Both the position numbers and the translations under genes were made by a program. The notes beneath the pieces are model-generated. The model saw nothing but the letters and a program-made list of their open reading frames with translations, did not search any database and was not told the origin of the DNA. A stretch of 64,000 nt of DNA from Trogon surrucura (lineage: Eukaryota; Chordata; Aves; Trogoniformes; Trogonidae), in NCBI GenBank assembly GCA_020746105.1, contig CM036620.1, positions 1,426,001 to 1,490,000 of the forward strand, read 5' to 3'. Positions 12,765 to 23,420 of the stretch are shown one piece after another (positions within the stretch are counted from its first letter, which is position 1; each line of letters opens with the position of its first letter).

Positions 12765-12955
12765 CATGCATTTATTTAATTTGCCTTTAATCAGGACTTC
12801 CCTAGGAGATGCATTTGCATACTAAAGGTATAATTCTCCAGCAGTTAGAGGCCTGAAATCTTGAATGTCACCAAACTGCGCCTCTGTTCCTTGCTAGATT
12901 GCACAGCTGAAGAGAGGTGACACCTGTCTTTAGAAGGTTATTATAAGACCTACAG
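12765..12955. promoter_or_regulatory. possible conserved regulatory element with POU octamer
   Basis: The stretch contains ATGCATTTGCAT (12809-12820), which includes the POU octamer in reverse orientation, ATTTGCAT, at 12813-12820. A CACCTG E-box lies near 12922 and a TTTAAT/TTATTTAAT homeobox-like core near 12772. The texture is mixed, with no simple repeat, and resembles vertebrate developmental enhancers. Only the motifs are seen; conservation is not tested. Confidence 0.2.
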
Positions 12956-13024
12956 TGTATCAAATACACGGGCGGACGAAAAGATAGAATTTTGTTATGT
13001 AAATAATTTTTTAATGCCCAAAAA

Positions 13025-13080
13025 AGCAAATTTTTGAGCCATTATTTCTTCAAGCAAATTTTTGAGCCATTATTTCTTCT
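13025..13080. repeat. exact tandem duplication of 28 bp
   Basis: AAGCAAATTTTTGAGCCATT plus ATTTCTTC is present twice head to tail with no mismatch (13025-13052 and 13053-13080). The exact identity suggests a recent slippage or duplication event, possibly polymorphic in copy number. Confidence 0.9.
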
Positions 13081-14640
13081 AGTAAATAAATTTAGAGTTG
13101 CTTCAGAGTTGAAGCAAGTCAATACTGAATGTATAATAACCTGAGAATTAGAATTGTGAAACTATTGCGAATTCTTAAGTTTGCTCATGAATAAATATTT
13201 TAATCTGGACTTGTATATTAATATTTCATCACACATACATGCATTTTGTGATTAACGAATAAATAACGTGAAATGGCTTACAGCATTTTGCACTGAAAAA
13301 TTAACAAGTACTGTAACAAATAGTGTTTGTAGAAAGGGTTCAGTATATAAAAAAAACAATTCAATAAATACCACTAAGTAGCATTGTTGCTGACTTCTCA
13401 TACTCCAAGCAGTGCCGAGTAATGAAAGGTTGTTTGTTAGTTTTCGTCTTCACCCACAAGTAACTGCACACACAAACTGGGTTTTTAGTAAATAACACCA
13501 AGAGCTGATGAGTCTCTGCTGCAGAATTCGTACCACGGGTTGCTGCTGAGGCTGAGCTTTGTATGTTGCTAAAAGCAATTAAAACCCAGAGCTTTCAGAG
13601 GCTTACCTCCAAGCTCCACTTTGAATCAAGAATCTGCTTTTTGTTTTTATAGAGCCAGACCAGCCTCAACCCAGAAAAATCTCTATAATACAGGCTTGTA
13701 GCAGTGTGACTCAACCAAATCTATTTTCTTATTTCCGAGAGGATCACCGTAAAATAAGAATATTACTTTTATGAACAAGAGAAGTAAAATGTTTTATTCT
13801 GGACAGTTCTCGGTGTTAGAAATTGATTCCCTTTTCCTCTCCGTTCCTCTCATTCTTTAGTAATATACTTCATAATTTTGACAGCACCATAAAGCTAGGC
13901 AATAGTAAAAAGAATAACACTCGCAAAGTATGAGTGACATTTTCAAAAAAAAAAAAAAAAGGACAGCAGCCACACTAGCAGGAAAACCCCTTCTTCTACA
14001 GCAAAGAAAGTAACTTGGATGGAGAGTGGAAGAAAAATGCTTTCATAAAAGAACCAATCTTACAAAACCAGCAATCTCTAAGAATGCTGTGACATAGTAC
14101 ATAAATCTTTACAACTCAATTTTTCCTTATATCTTAAGGAAGGAAAATCCCATTACAATCAAAACTCCTGCCTCATGTACAAGAGCCCAGAGTCATAACT
14201 GGAGTTTTTCACATCACAGCTCTTCATGGCAGACACTTCCAAGTTTTAATCTAAATTCTGATTCAGAATTGCATAAATTACAGTTACCAAAATGTCTCTT
14301 TCAATCTCACTGAAAATACACAGAGATTTCCAGAGAAAGAATTAACCCTTTCAGTTCACAGCTCAACTTTACTTCCATCTCTGCAGTCTGAACACCATTT
14401 GTAGAGTTTCTCATTTCATAATGAAAAGTTTCTAATGGAAAAAGGTTTCTCTCCTTTGTCTACCAACAAAGAACAATTGAGATTTTTAACAGCAGGTCAG
14501 TCGTGTGTATTAAAGTTTGCAGTTTAACTCACCCAAGGACAAGGATTTAACCTGACTTAGCGCAGCTCAGGGATCAATCTGTTTAAACGTATTATTCTGT
14601 CACTATGGATTGCTGGATTGATCACATCGGGAGCTGAGCT

Positions 14641-14950
14641 TCACTTGCCAGCGAGTGCCGAGTCATCTGCCCGATGGGTTTCACCAGCACCGTCACCAGG
14701 CACTAACTCGAGCCGATCGATACCCCCTACAGTGTAACAGCTTCGGTGTTTATCGTGCTCCAGACTTCCCAAGTGACAAATCGGTGCCAGCACCGTTTAG
14801 CAGTGACGGCAGCAGGGCTGTACCACACAAACCGTGTCTAGCAAGAGCCCCTCGAACACGCACCCTCACAGGGAGTGTATTTCCAAGACGGTTTTGCTCC
14901 AGCACAGAGAAAAAGCCTCCATCACTAGGGGCATCCAAGGAACACGTCCA
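14641..14950. promoter_or_regulatory. CpG-dense patch
   Basis: About 17 CpGs occur in 310 bases, against almost none in the preceding kilobase. They are spread evenly (GCGAGTGCCGAG, CTCGAGCCGATCGATACC, TTTATCGTG, GACAAATCGG, CTCGAACACGCACC). A plus-strand frame of 121 codons (14655-15020) and a minus frame of 84 codons (14750-15004) run through it; neither is recognised. It could be a small orphan CpG island, a coding exon, or a decayed GC-rich repeat. Confidence 0.35.
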
Positions 14951-15744
14951 GCTTTTTGTTACTGTTCCTGGTCTCAAAACACAGATTATTATGACACACT
15001 GCAATGAACTGGATTTATAAACCCAAAGTCAGATTCATATAAAAAAAAAGACCTATACTACTAGAATATATCATCATTGTATTTCAGACCTGCATTTTCT
15101 GACAAAAAAAAGGGATCTAGTTAACAGGCTGCATTTTACGACAGGTGTGAAAAGGTGATGCTAGTGAAAAGCAGCAAAAACAGACAGAGTAAACAGTCAC
15201 TTAAATGCCCGGCTGGTTCTCACCACTCTTCCGAGGCATCCCAAACTGGATCTGCCACAAGAACCGGACTCTAACTCACCAGCTCTATCTTGAAATAGGC
15301 TTTGCTTTGCCTCTGCTAGCCAGTGGCTTAAGGTGATGGTTATTCTGATTCACAGAACCCCAAGGCAGGGAAGAGGGACCTATTGCTGTGGCTCAAGCAC
15401 CACTGGCATTTGTGACAAGGGCCTTTGGTGTCCTAATGGAAACATGTTCAATTAAACGAAATTCCAAGGGGGAATGTTTCACAGCGACGTATCTGGCTTG
15501 TGAAGGAAGATGTCTTCCTCCCCCCTTGTCTCCCTCTGAGAGTAGAAAAATCTAATTCTTTTAGATCCTCCCATAGGGAGGGTCTCACATGAAGCCTCGT
15601 GTGAAAAGGACAATGAAAGTCAAATTGAGGAAAACTTGGGGAAAAAATAAAAGACAACAACAAAGTTTTCTGTCATTCAAGATCAATCGACAGGCTAGCT
15701 ATAACAAATCTTAGTATTCAACTGTAATACAGGATGAAATTTTC

Positions 15745-15955
15745 AGGTACTGCCTGCAGAAGGGCCAGCAGAGCCGGGTACCCAGGGTGCCGCAGGTGGG
15801 GAGGGTGCTGGGCACAAGGGCACTCGGCCGACAGACAGAACTGCCCTGCCTGCAGCTCCCTCCAGAGAGCCCAGCCCCTCTGGGGACAGCAAGAGCCCAG
15901 CTCAGCACCAGCCCACCCAGTGGTCAGTCCCAGTGCTGGCTGGGTGTACACGCAG
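15745..15955. other. GC-rich patch
   Basis: About 210 bases of much higher GC than the flanks, rich in CTGCC/GGCAG, CAGCCC and GGGTGC words. Frames on both strands are open (plus 15734-16063, minus 15718-15999), which is expected because stop codons are AT-rich. No protein or repeat family was recognised. Confidence 0.4.
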
Positions 15956-18294
15956 TTCAGGGACTCAAACTCACAAAATTTGCTTTGTGAGACCAACAAG
16001 ACAAGGAAATTTAAACTTCAGTTAAGAAAAAAACTATCCCCAAATCAACTAAAGTACCTTTAGAAGACTTAAATGAGCTCTTATAAAAATCATACTTGTA
16101 TTCTTGCTTTCTAATAAGTTGATTTTTCCTTAACATTTTGTCATGAGATTCCTAATTAATTTTTTGCTTCCTGAGGTCTTTTCAAACCCAAACCACTACA
16201 GATCTCACCCAATCCTGGAATCATAAGATGGATTTTTTTTCACTAGTCACTGAGTAGATTTCAACTGCCCTCAGAACAGAAGGGTAACGCTGAGATTTAC
16301 GCAGCCACGCACACCACTGTGGTCAGCAGCTTCGTATTAAAGGAATCTGGATTTAAAAGAGCCGGCAACACTGCCAAGCACACCGAGCAAGGGTCGTAAA
16401 AAAACAACCAACCAAAAAAAAAAACCAAACACCACCAAAACCAACATGAGGATTCACAGAAAACTGCTGATGGAGAGATGGAGAAGACCAACACACCATT
16501 AGCTACCGCATCTCACGTTCTCAAATAAACCACGCTGCGTAGAAAGCGATCGCCGTGGAAGTTGTCGGTGCATTTGAATGCAAAGTACCAACCCATGAAA
16601 AATGAGGCATCCATTTGCTATAAAAATAAATTAGGAGGCGATGCTTTGCTGGCAAAGGCATTTCAGCACCACAGTTCATAACTATTCATGGTACTATTAA
16701 CAGATGTCTCTGCTTGTACTGTGAGCAGCCTTACGACACTGCCATACTCAGCAGTGCTTTATATTTAAAGCGAGTGCAAGCAACTTTGTTTTAGAATATA
16801 ATAAAATCTTGCCTGATGTAGAGATCCTATGGGAAATTACACAATGATGTTACCTACATAACTAATTTTCTTCTTATGAAATCATGATTCCCACTACACT
16901 TTTACAGCTATTCCAAGTATTGTTTAACATCACCATTTCCATGTTAATATCTCAATAAATCACGGAAATACAATACTTCATATGAGAAGTGAGCCATGCC
17001 TTTGGGAACATAAGTTTTCCTTTCTAAATTAAAAGGGGAATAAAATTGATGCAGAATGCACTCGGTGTTGTTCAAGGGTAGTAAAAGGTACCCAAGTGCT
17101 CCCTACAAAGCACGGCTACAACCTGTACGTGCACGCGCTCCCACCAGATACTGTATAATATTGCCCAACTATTTAATTTCATGTCAGCAGAATTAGGGAG
17201 CTCGTTTAAAATATACCTGTGGAAAAACGAGCCCACTGTTCCCTCAGAGATTGCTCTGAACCAAAAGCAAATGGCTCAGCAGAGCGAGCTCCCCACCATT
17301 AAGGCATTTGTTATCATGAGATTAGCTGTTTCGAACAAGGATTTTTTTTTCATCTGTGCTGGGGCAACCCAAGGCAGGCCATCCTTCTGAGGCTCCTTAA
17401 AACCACTGAAAGAATTTTGAAAAATCATGTAAGCGGTACGTGACCACCATTTCCTCAGAAAAATGTTACATTTTCAGCAAGTGCTTTTCAGCACTTCTGG
17501 TCTTGAAAAATAGCAGACAAGTACTAATTACAATGTTCCTGGTTTATGTTTGAGGGGGCAAAAACCACGTGGAGGGTTTTGCCATTTATATTATGGATTT
17601 TGGTGCACTTTACAATACCCTTTCTCTAAACATTTATCAAAAATAAAGGAGGTGCCCTTTAGCCAGTGGTACAACAACTCCCCACCTAGTTACACGGTTT
17701 TTACTGAAAACGAAGAAATCCCAGAAATACCTTTCCAAAGCAAAGATTTTTTTTGTGACACTCTTCATTTGTGGACTACCGATGATCCACAAACACAATT
17801 TCTTTTCTTAAATAACAACCAGAAGCCATAAATCAATAGGTATTGCCTATTTCCACAGTAAGAAAAAAAATGCTCAAGGACTATGGTAATTGTTGGAGCT
17901 GGGTGATTGCTATGGACAGGGAGCAGGAGCGTGAGGATCTCCACCGACTTATTCCTTGGCTAAATTCTTACTGGCATTTTGGCAAGGAATTTCGTCCAAA
18001 TGCTTTCCCGTCAGCCAGGCAGACTGAATCAACTGGCACAAGCTTGGCAGCTCCCTGAGAAGAACCCTGCAAGATTTGTGAAGCATAATTCCTCTTCCCA
18101 TCAACTATTTTAAGAACTCTTCCCAACACATACAGACCCATGTGAATACTGATTATATTATTGCATATTATACTTGACAGAATACTAATTATGGCGTCAG
18201 GCTAATGGATATTGATCCATACCAATGACGCTGCCAGGCTTACTGGTTTCTTTTTTGAAGTTTTGAAAGGTCTTGACGTCTTTCACACCAGCTG

Positions 18295-18299
<5 letters not shown>

Positions 18300-18325
<26 letters not shown>
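18300..18325. repeat. poly-T tract, 26 bases
   Basis: An uninterrupted run of 26 T follows GAGGGA. It is the longest homopolymer in the window. CR1, the main avian LINE, does not add long A tails, so a reverse-transcribed origin is not implied. No matching gene copy was recognised on the minus strand downstream. Confidence 0.9.
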
Positions 18326-21300
18326 GCAATTAGGAAAGCTTTTTTCTTTGTGGTAACACAATTTCTCACCTAACTGTAGCAGCACATCTTGTGCAAATGG
18401 CAGATTGAAGTTTCTCACTGTGCTTCAGTTGCAGTGGAGTCAGAGAAGGGGGAACCACACGCTCTCTGGAGACATCCCAGCATGTTGCAGACACTCAAGT
18501 TATTTCCTCCTTCTACCTCCCTGTATGCCTTGACATGGGTAGTTCCCCAGAATTTTGCCCAATGTATAACTATTCATGAAATATTTCATGTGAAACTGCT
18601 TTCTGCAGATTTCCTGTGTATTTCAAATACTACATTACAGGACTACATGTCACAACTCTTGACCAGAACTGCAGTTGTTTGACAGCAATTTTCATCTCCC
18701 CTCTGTTTCTCCTGCCATATATTTCTTCACTGAATTAACTGGAGAAACACCTGCCAGTCAATAATAAACTCGTACAAAATCAGTCAAGGTAAAGAAATAA
18801 TGATACAAAATGGAAAATAATTAAGCAAACCCCCATCATTTCGAGACTCTCTAATATTACCAGATACCAGATTTCATCTCCTCCGTTCTCATCAGTCACT
18901 ACAACAGTCTCGGCAGGTTGCTGCCTGGAATTAGGCTGCTCTAATTTGGTCCCGTATATTGGCTCTTATTCAGCCAGAGAAAGCAACACATTATTGATAA
19001 TGTTAGTTACACAAGTGTCACAAAACAAGATCAATAGTGCTCGCTGCACCAGAAACCATAAGGCACAAAAACCTGCTTTTTAAAGCTCTCTAGACCTCAG
19101 AAAATGTCTCTATATACACATCTAAGGTGGGCAATTTTGTAGTATTAGCAGTGTTAAACCCTAGAGATCTTAGAAAACCCCCCAAAACCCCATACTGGTC
19201 TAAATCACCTGCTATTTATATAATAAAAAATATTTTAAAGTAAAAGACATAGCCTCATTGAAAAAAACTTTTTAGGCCAAATTATTTGTGTTTTACATGT
19301 GAGCTCTGCAGGTCAAAGTTGGACACAAAAAAACGATTCTGGCTCCAGATTTGTTTTCATTTCCTACGGAAACTGTCTGAAAAAGTATGACCATGCATCT
19401 ATAGCATGAAATTAATCATAAGTGAGCTTTCTTATCAAAATCTTTCCCTAAGAAAGCAGTCCAAGTAGCAACCATCAATTGGGGAAAAAAGATAAAAAAT
19501 AAAAAATACCCACACTGGAACCTAGTTTAATTTTTTGCCTTGGCTTGGATATTTTTCCATATTTTAAGATGGCCAAACCCAGTCATATCATAGGAAAATC
19601 AAAACAAGCAAGTAATCTCCCTTGGTTACAGTATTAAAAAAACCAAACAGAGAGACCATCCTCAGGCAGATTCTGTTTTACCTGTCTTCACACTTGACCA
19701 CAGAACTGTTGAGTATTAAGAATGCAAGAAGCACGCCAAGACAAAAAAATTAAAAAACAAGATGCACTTCAAACAGGATGAGAACCTTTTCACTTGCGCT
19801 AAGCAAATACCACAACTCCCATTAAAAGAAATGTCAAACCTCAAGTTGCTATTTTACTTGCCTCCCTCCAGCTCCCATGAAACACGCTTACTGGTTTGTC
19901 TGTTTAAAGTCATTATTTCAACCTTGTAACTTGTCACCCCTCCAAGGGTTGCACTGTCCGGCAGCTAAGTATTGCAACATATAGGTCTTGCAGAAAAATC
20001 CTTTGTTTATCCTGTAAATTGAAAACCAGGCTATTTTCTTGATCTGCACATTTGAGTCCCAGACAACAAACTCCTCTAGTTAAGAACTTGACTATTTCTT
20101 TTGTGAGCAAGTTGGAGATAAGCCCCTAGCACTACGTGTATGTCACCCTGGAAACTAATCTCTGCTCCAGGACCCCAACACTAAGCAACACTCATGTGGC
20201 TTTGGCCTAATTTAACCTAACCTGGTTCCATTTGAAACCTGTTTGTTTGGAATGAAGATTCCAAAACATCCTCAGGTCAACTCTTCATCTATCTCCTCCT
20301 CTGATCCTGCTGAAAAGCGGAGACAGAAAGCTCAACTGTGCTCCAATACTTTTTGAAATATGAGCAACAGTAAATACCGGCTGCCCAGGTCCTGCAGACA
20401 CCAACAAGCCCGAACTGGCACGCTCAGCTATACCACCCCTCTCTGATTTTCCTGAGACCTCCTTCCCGTGCTCCAGGGGTGTTCAAGATCACTGCGCTAC
20501 AATCACAGAACCTGGACTAGACTCTGTGGAAACTGCTGCTTTTGTTATACTCATTCGCCCCGACCCGATCCTTGCATTTAAACCTGGGCTGTCTCTCCTT
20601 GCGAGTAATCAAGAAGCCAAGGAACCCCCCAGCCAGTGGTTCTCTTGGGGGGCATGCTGCAGAGTGCTCGTCAGTGCCCAAAAGAAAGGGAACCAAGAAC
20701 AAAAAAGAACGTTTACACACGTGGTATTTGTACGAATCAGTAGAAAAATACAGTTCCTTAGGGCTTACAAAAAAACCCCAACCACACACGAGACAGTGTA
20801 AGGAGTCATTTTAGAATCTGAAGATAAAAATAAAGAATTTCTCTGAAATAGTCTTCACACCACCTTGCTGTGTTTTCTTCTCACCCAGAAGATGGCATTA
20901 ACGACATGCGTTCTACCTGAATCTGTCTTTGATGACCACGGGGATTCATAAGCTGTTCCACCCATTAACTTTCTGCTGCTCTATATCAAAACAAATTCAC
21001 ACTTGTGCCAAACAGACAGCACTCACTCATCTACCAGCCTTTTTCAAGGTGAAATCTAAGTTGAATGAAGAAGTTATATTCTTGGCAAAACTAGCCCTTC
21101 TTCTGGAGCACGCTATCCTTCTGTTAGCGAGAGGAGAGAGAAAAAAAGGAAAAGCAAAGTAGAAAAAGGAAAAGAATGAATAAGCAAAGCATAAATGGCC
21201 TTTTCAAATGTATATTTTCGAGCTTAGTTGATAGAAAACTCTCTCTACCTTCGAGGTGAAAGTTTCCTGTAACCCTTCCCTAACAAACTTCAGAGCACAG

Positions 21301-21940
21301 AGCACACCATGTTGATAAAAACCTGCTACACAATTCAGGAGGAATAGTTTTTGTAACATACTACTGTGGATCTAATACAAGACAGCAATGCAGTTCAACT
21401 TCATAAAGAAACTTTTAAGTCAACCATAATCCCCCAAAATATTTTCAATTGCTATGTTCCATTTTGTAAGCGTAATTATATGAGCCTTCATATCAGCTGC
21501 TATCTTGGTTGGCAATCCCTGATCTGTGCACTGCAACATCGTGGAACTCATTGCTACAGACTTCCTCTTGGTTGATGCTACAAGAAGGAGATTTCTCTCT
21601 CATCAACATAGAAGATTAACCAAAAACGTTAATGTAACAGGTTACGTAGGCTGTAAGGGAGATGCTAACATCATGCTCACTACAATGCTATTAAAGCATT
21701 AACTGTGCTTTCATATAAACTTTTGAAGAGCCAGAACATTTTGCTCCTCTATCTTTTATGTTATAGTAGCATATGTTTTCCTAATTAGTCCAGCGAGGCA
21801 GGGTCCCCAAAGAAAATGGACACAGCCACCAACAGAAGGATTAGCTGATTTTTACTGTCTATTTCAAAGTATTATAAGGCAAGGCAAGCTGATCATCCTC
21901 TAGTTTTAAGCAGCAAGGAGAGCGAGCAGGGTAATGCAGC

Positions 21941-22335
21941 CAATCATCTCTCTACAGGGTCAGCCACAGGTACAAAGATCCATCACCCATCGCCCCGACA
22001 TCATCACCCAGACCCGCCGTGGCTGGGGAGCCCCTGTTGCAGCGAGGATTCTGGAGCACCTCTCCCAGCAGCTGGGAGGACCCACGCAGTGCGTCCACTC
22101 TAGGGGAGGGCTCCAGCATCCCTGCAAGAGGGTCCAGATTTTGGACTATTAAACAAACAACCTGACACAGCTTCAAATGTGGGAACGTCTGGCGTTGTTC
22201 GCTCTGTTGGATTCCTCCCACAGCCTGGCCAGGGCTAAAGGAAGAATGCAAGGGAGTCTCCCTATCTATTTCAGCCTTTAATCCCATATTTCTCACCCAA
22301 GCCAGGCCTCTGCTCTCACGGTCTTGTGACACACT
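21941..22335. other. GC-rich patch with long minus-strand frame
   Basis: GC rises sharply over about 21955-22140 and stays moderate to 22330. The minus strand is open for 126 codons (21952-22332) with Gly-, Leu- and Ser-rich content (LLGEVLQNPRCNRGSP). The plus strand is open at 21934-22152 (APVAARILEHLSQQLGGP). Neither is recognised. A strong plus-strand acceptor-like tract (CATCTCTCTACAG) precedes the patch near 21957. Possibilities are an old GC-rich repeat, a lone exon or neutral GC fluctuation. Confidence 0.3.
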
Positions 22336-23329
22336 TCTAACAAAGCCAGAGGCAGCTCGTTTCCCAGCCTTGTACCTGCCCTTTACCTAAAGAAAGATCA
22401 CCCTGCTGGTTCCCACTGCACGCTTAGTCCTACAGCAAAGCTTTCACAGATTGGCACTGGAATGTATATATACACACTAAAATAGATTATCGATACATTA
22501 CCTATTGTGATTAACACTGCGTAGTGTGGGGTTGTGAGGTTCATCTCTAGGTCAACTTCAGTGCAGGGCCTAGGATTCAGGCCCCAGCACTACAGCATAT
22601 GACCCAAAATATGTACATTCTTTAGCAGCTTGGAATTCCTTTAAATCACGATATTGCTGCTGACAGGAAAAAGGATCACCCAAATTCTCCATGTTACTGG
22701 AGTCACAGAAGTGTCCAGTTATGTTCACCCTACTCCTTAACCTCTCCAGTTCTTTGTAGACCTGTAAATCACTGCTCCTGTTTTCTTTTTACCAAAACTA
22801 CAGAGATGCAAAGCTGTTGCAAACAACCTATGCCTAAACTTAGCTCTGTTGCTGCTGTATCCTGCTCTTTCTGCTGCTTAAAATTAATCAATAGCAGCTG
22901 ATTAAATATGTATTGCATCATCGAGACCGCAACACCACATTTCAAGTTCTGTTGATATTTTCTTGCTAAATGCCAATTTCCAGGGGGTTATTCTTCCATT
23001 ATCTTATATCTTACTGAGCTCACTTATAAATAATAAGGGATTATGTCTCAAACTTAATTAGTTCAATTTTTATTGATAGCACTTATTAGCAGATCCCCAG
23101 TTTTACTCTACGGCTACTGATTAAAGAACACACAGCCAGGGAACTCAAAAGAGAAAGCGTCTTTAAAACAGAATTCACTCTGATAGCACGGAAAAAATGA
23201 ATCTCAATAATTTTGAAAGACCCAAAGTCTTTTTTGGGGGGAGACAAAGATACAAAACGAAGCAGTGGTTGCAAAATGCTGGGCTGGTGGGGCTTCTCTA
23301 GAGCCCCCCGTAGAAGTTTGAGAACTGCC

Positions 23330-23420
23330 ACTTGCTGGCAGAAACGTTCAGGCCAACTGGGATGGGTTCCCCCCGCGGGGAGCGGGCAGCGCTTCGCAGG
23401 AGATGCTGCGCGCTGAGGCT
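23330..23420. other. small CpG cluster
   Basis: About nine CpGs lie in 90 bases, including the palindrome CCCCGCGGGG (23371-23380) and CTGCGCGCTGAGG. The flanks are AT-rich with few CpGs. It is too small to call a CpG island. Confidence 0.4.

Larger units (their letters stand above)
9721..14640. other. non-coding stretch, no gene recognised
   Basis: AT-rich unique DNA with frequent short A and T runs, for example an A run near 13951. It contains the POU-motif stretch near 12.8 kb and the 28-bp duplication near 13.0 kb, both listed separately. Open frames in 12239-12752 overlap one another on both strands without any recognisable domain and are treated as chance. Confidence 0.5.
14951..21940. 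other. non-coding stretch, no gene recognised
   Basis: AT-rich unique DNA broken by one GC-rich patch (about 15745-15955). Poly-A and poly-T runs are common, and the longest T run (18300-18325) is listed separately. A minus-strand segment at roughly 18.4 kb is short and open between a CACAG acceptor and a TTAG|GTGAGA donor (about 48 bases), too short to support. No transposon ends were recognised. Confidence 0.5.

Noticed and set aside
19178-19196. AACCCCCCAAAACCCC, resembling ciliate telomere repeats
   Set aside because: Only about two units, embedded in ordinary DNA; a chance low-complexity stretch.
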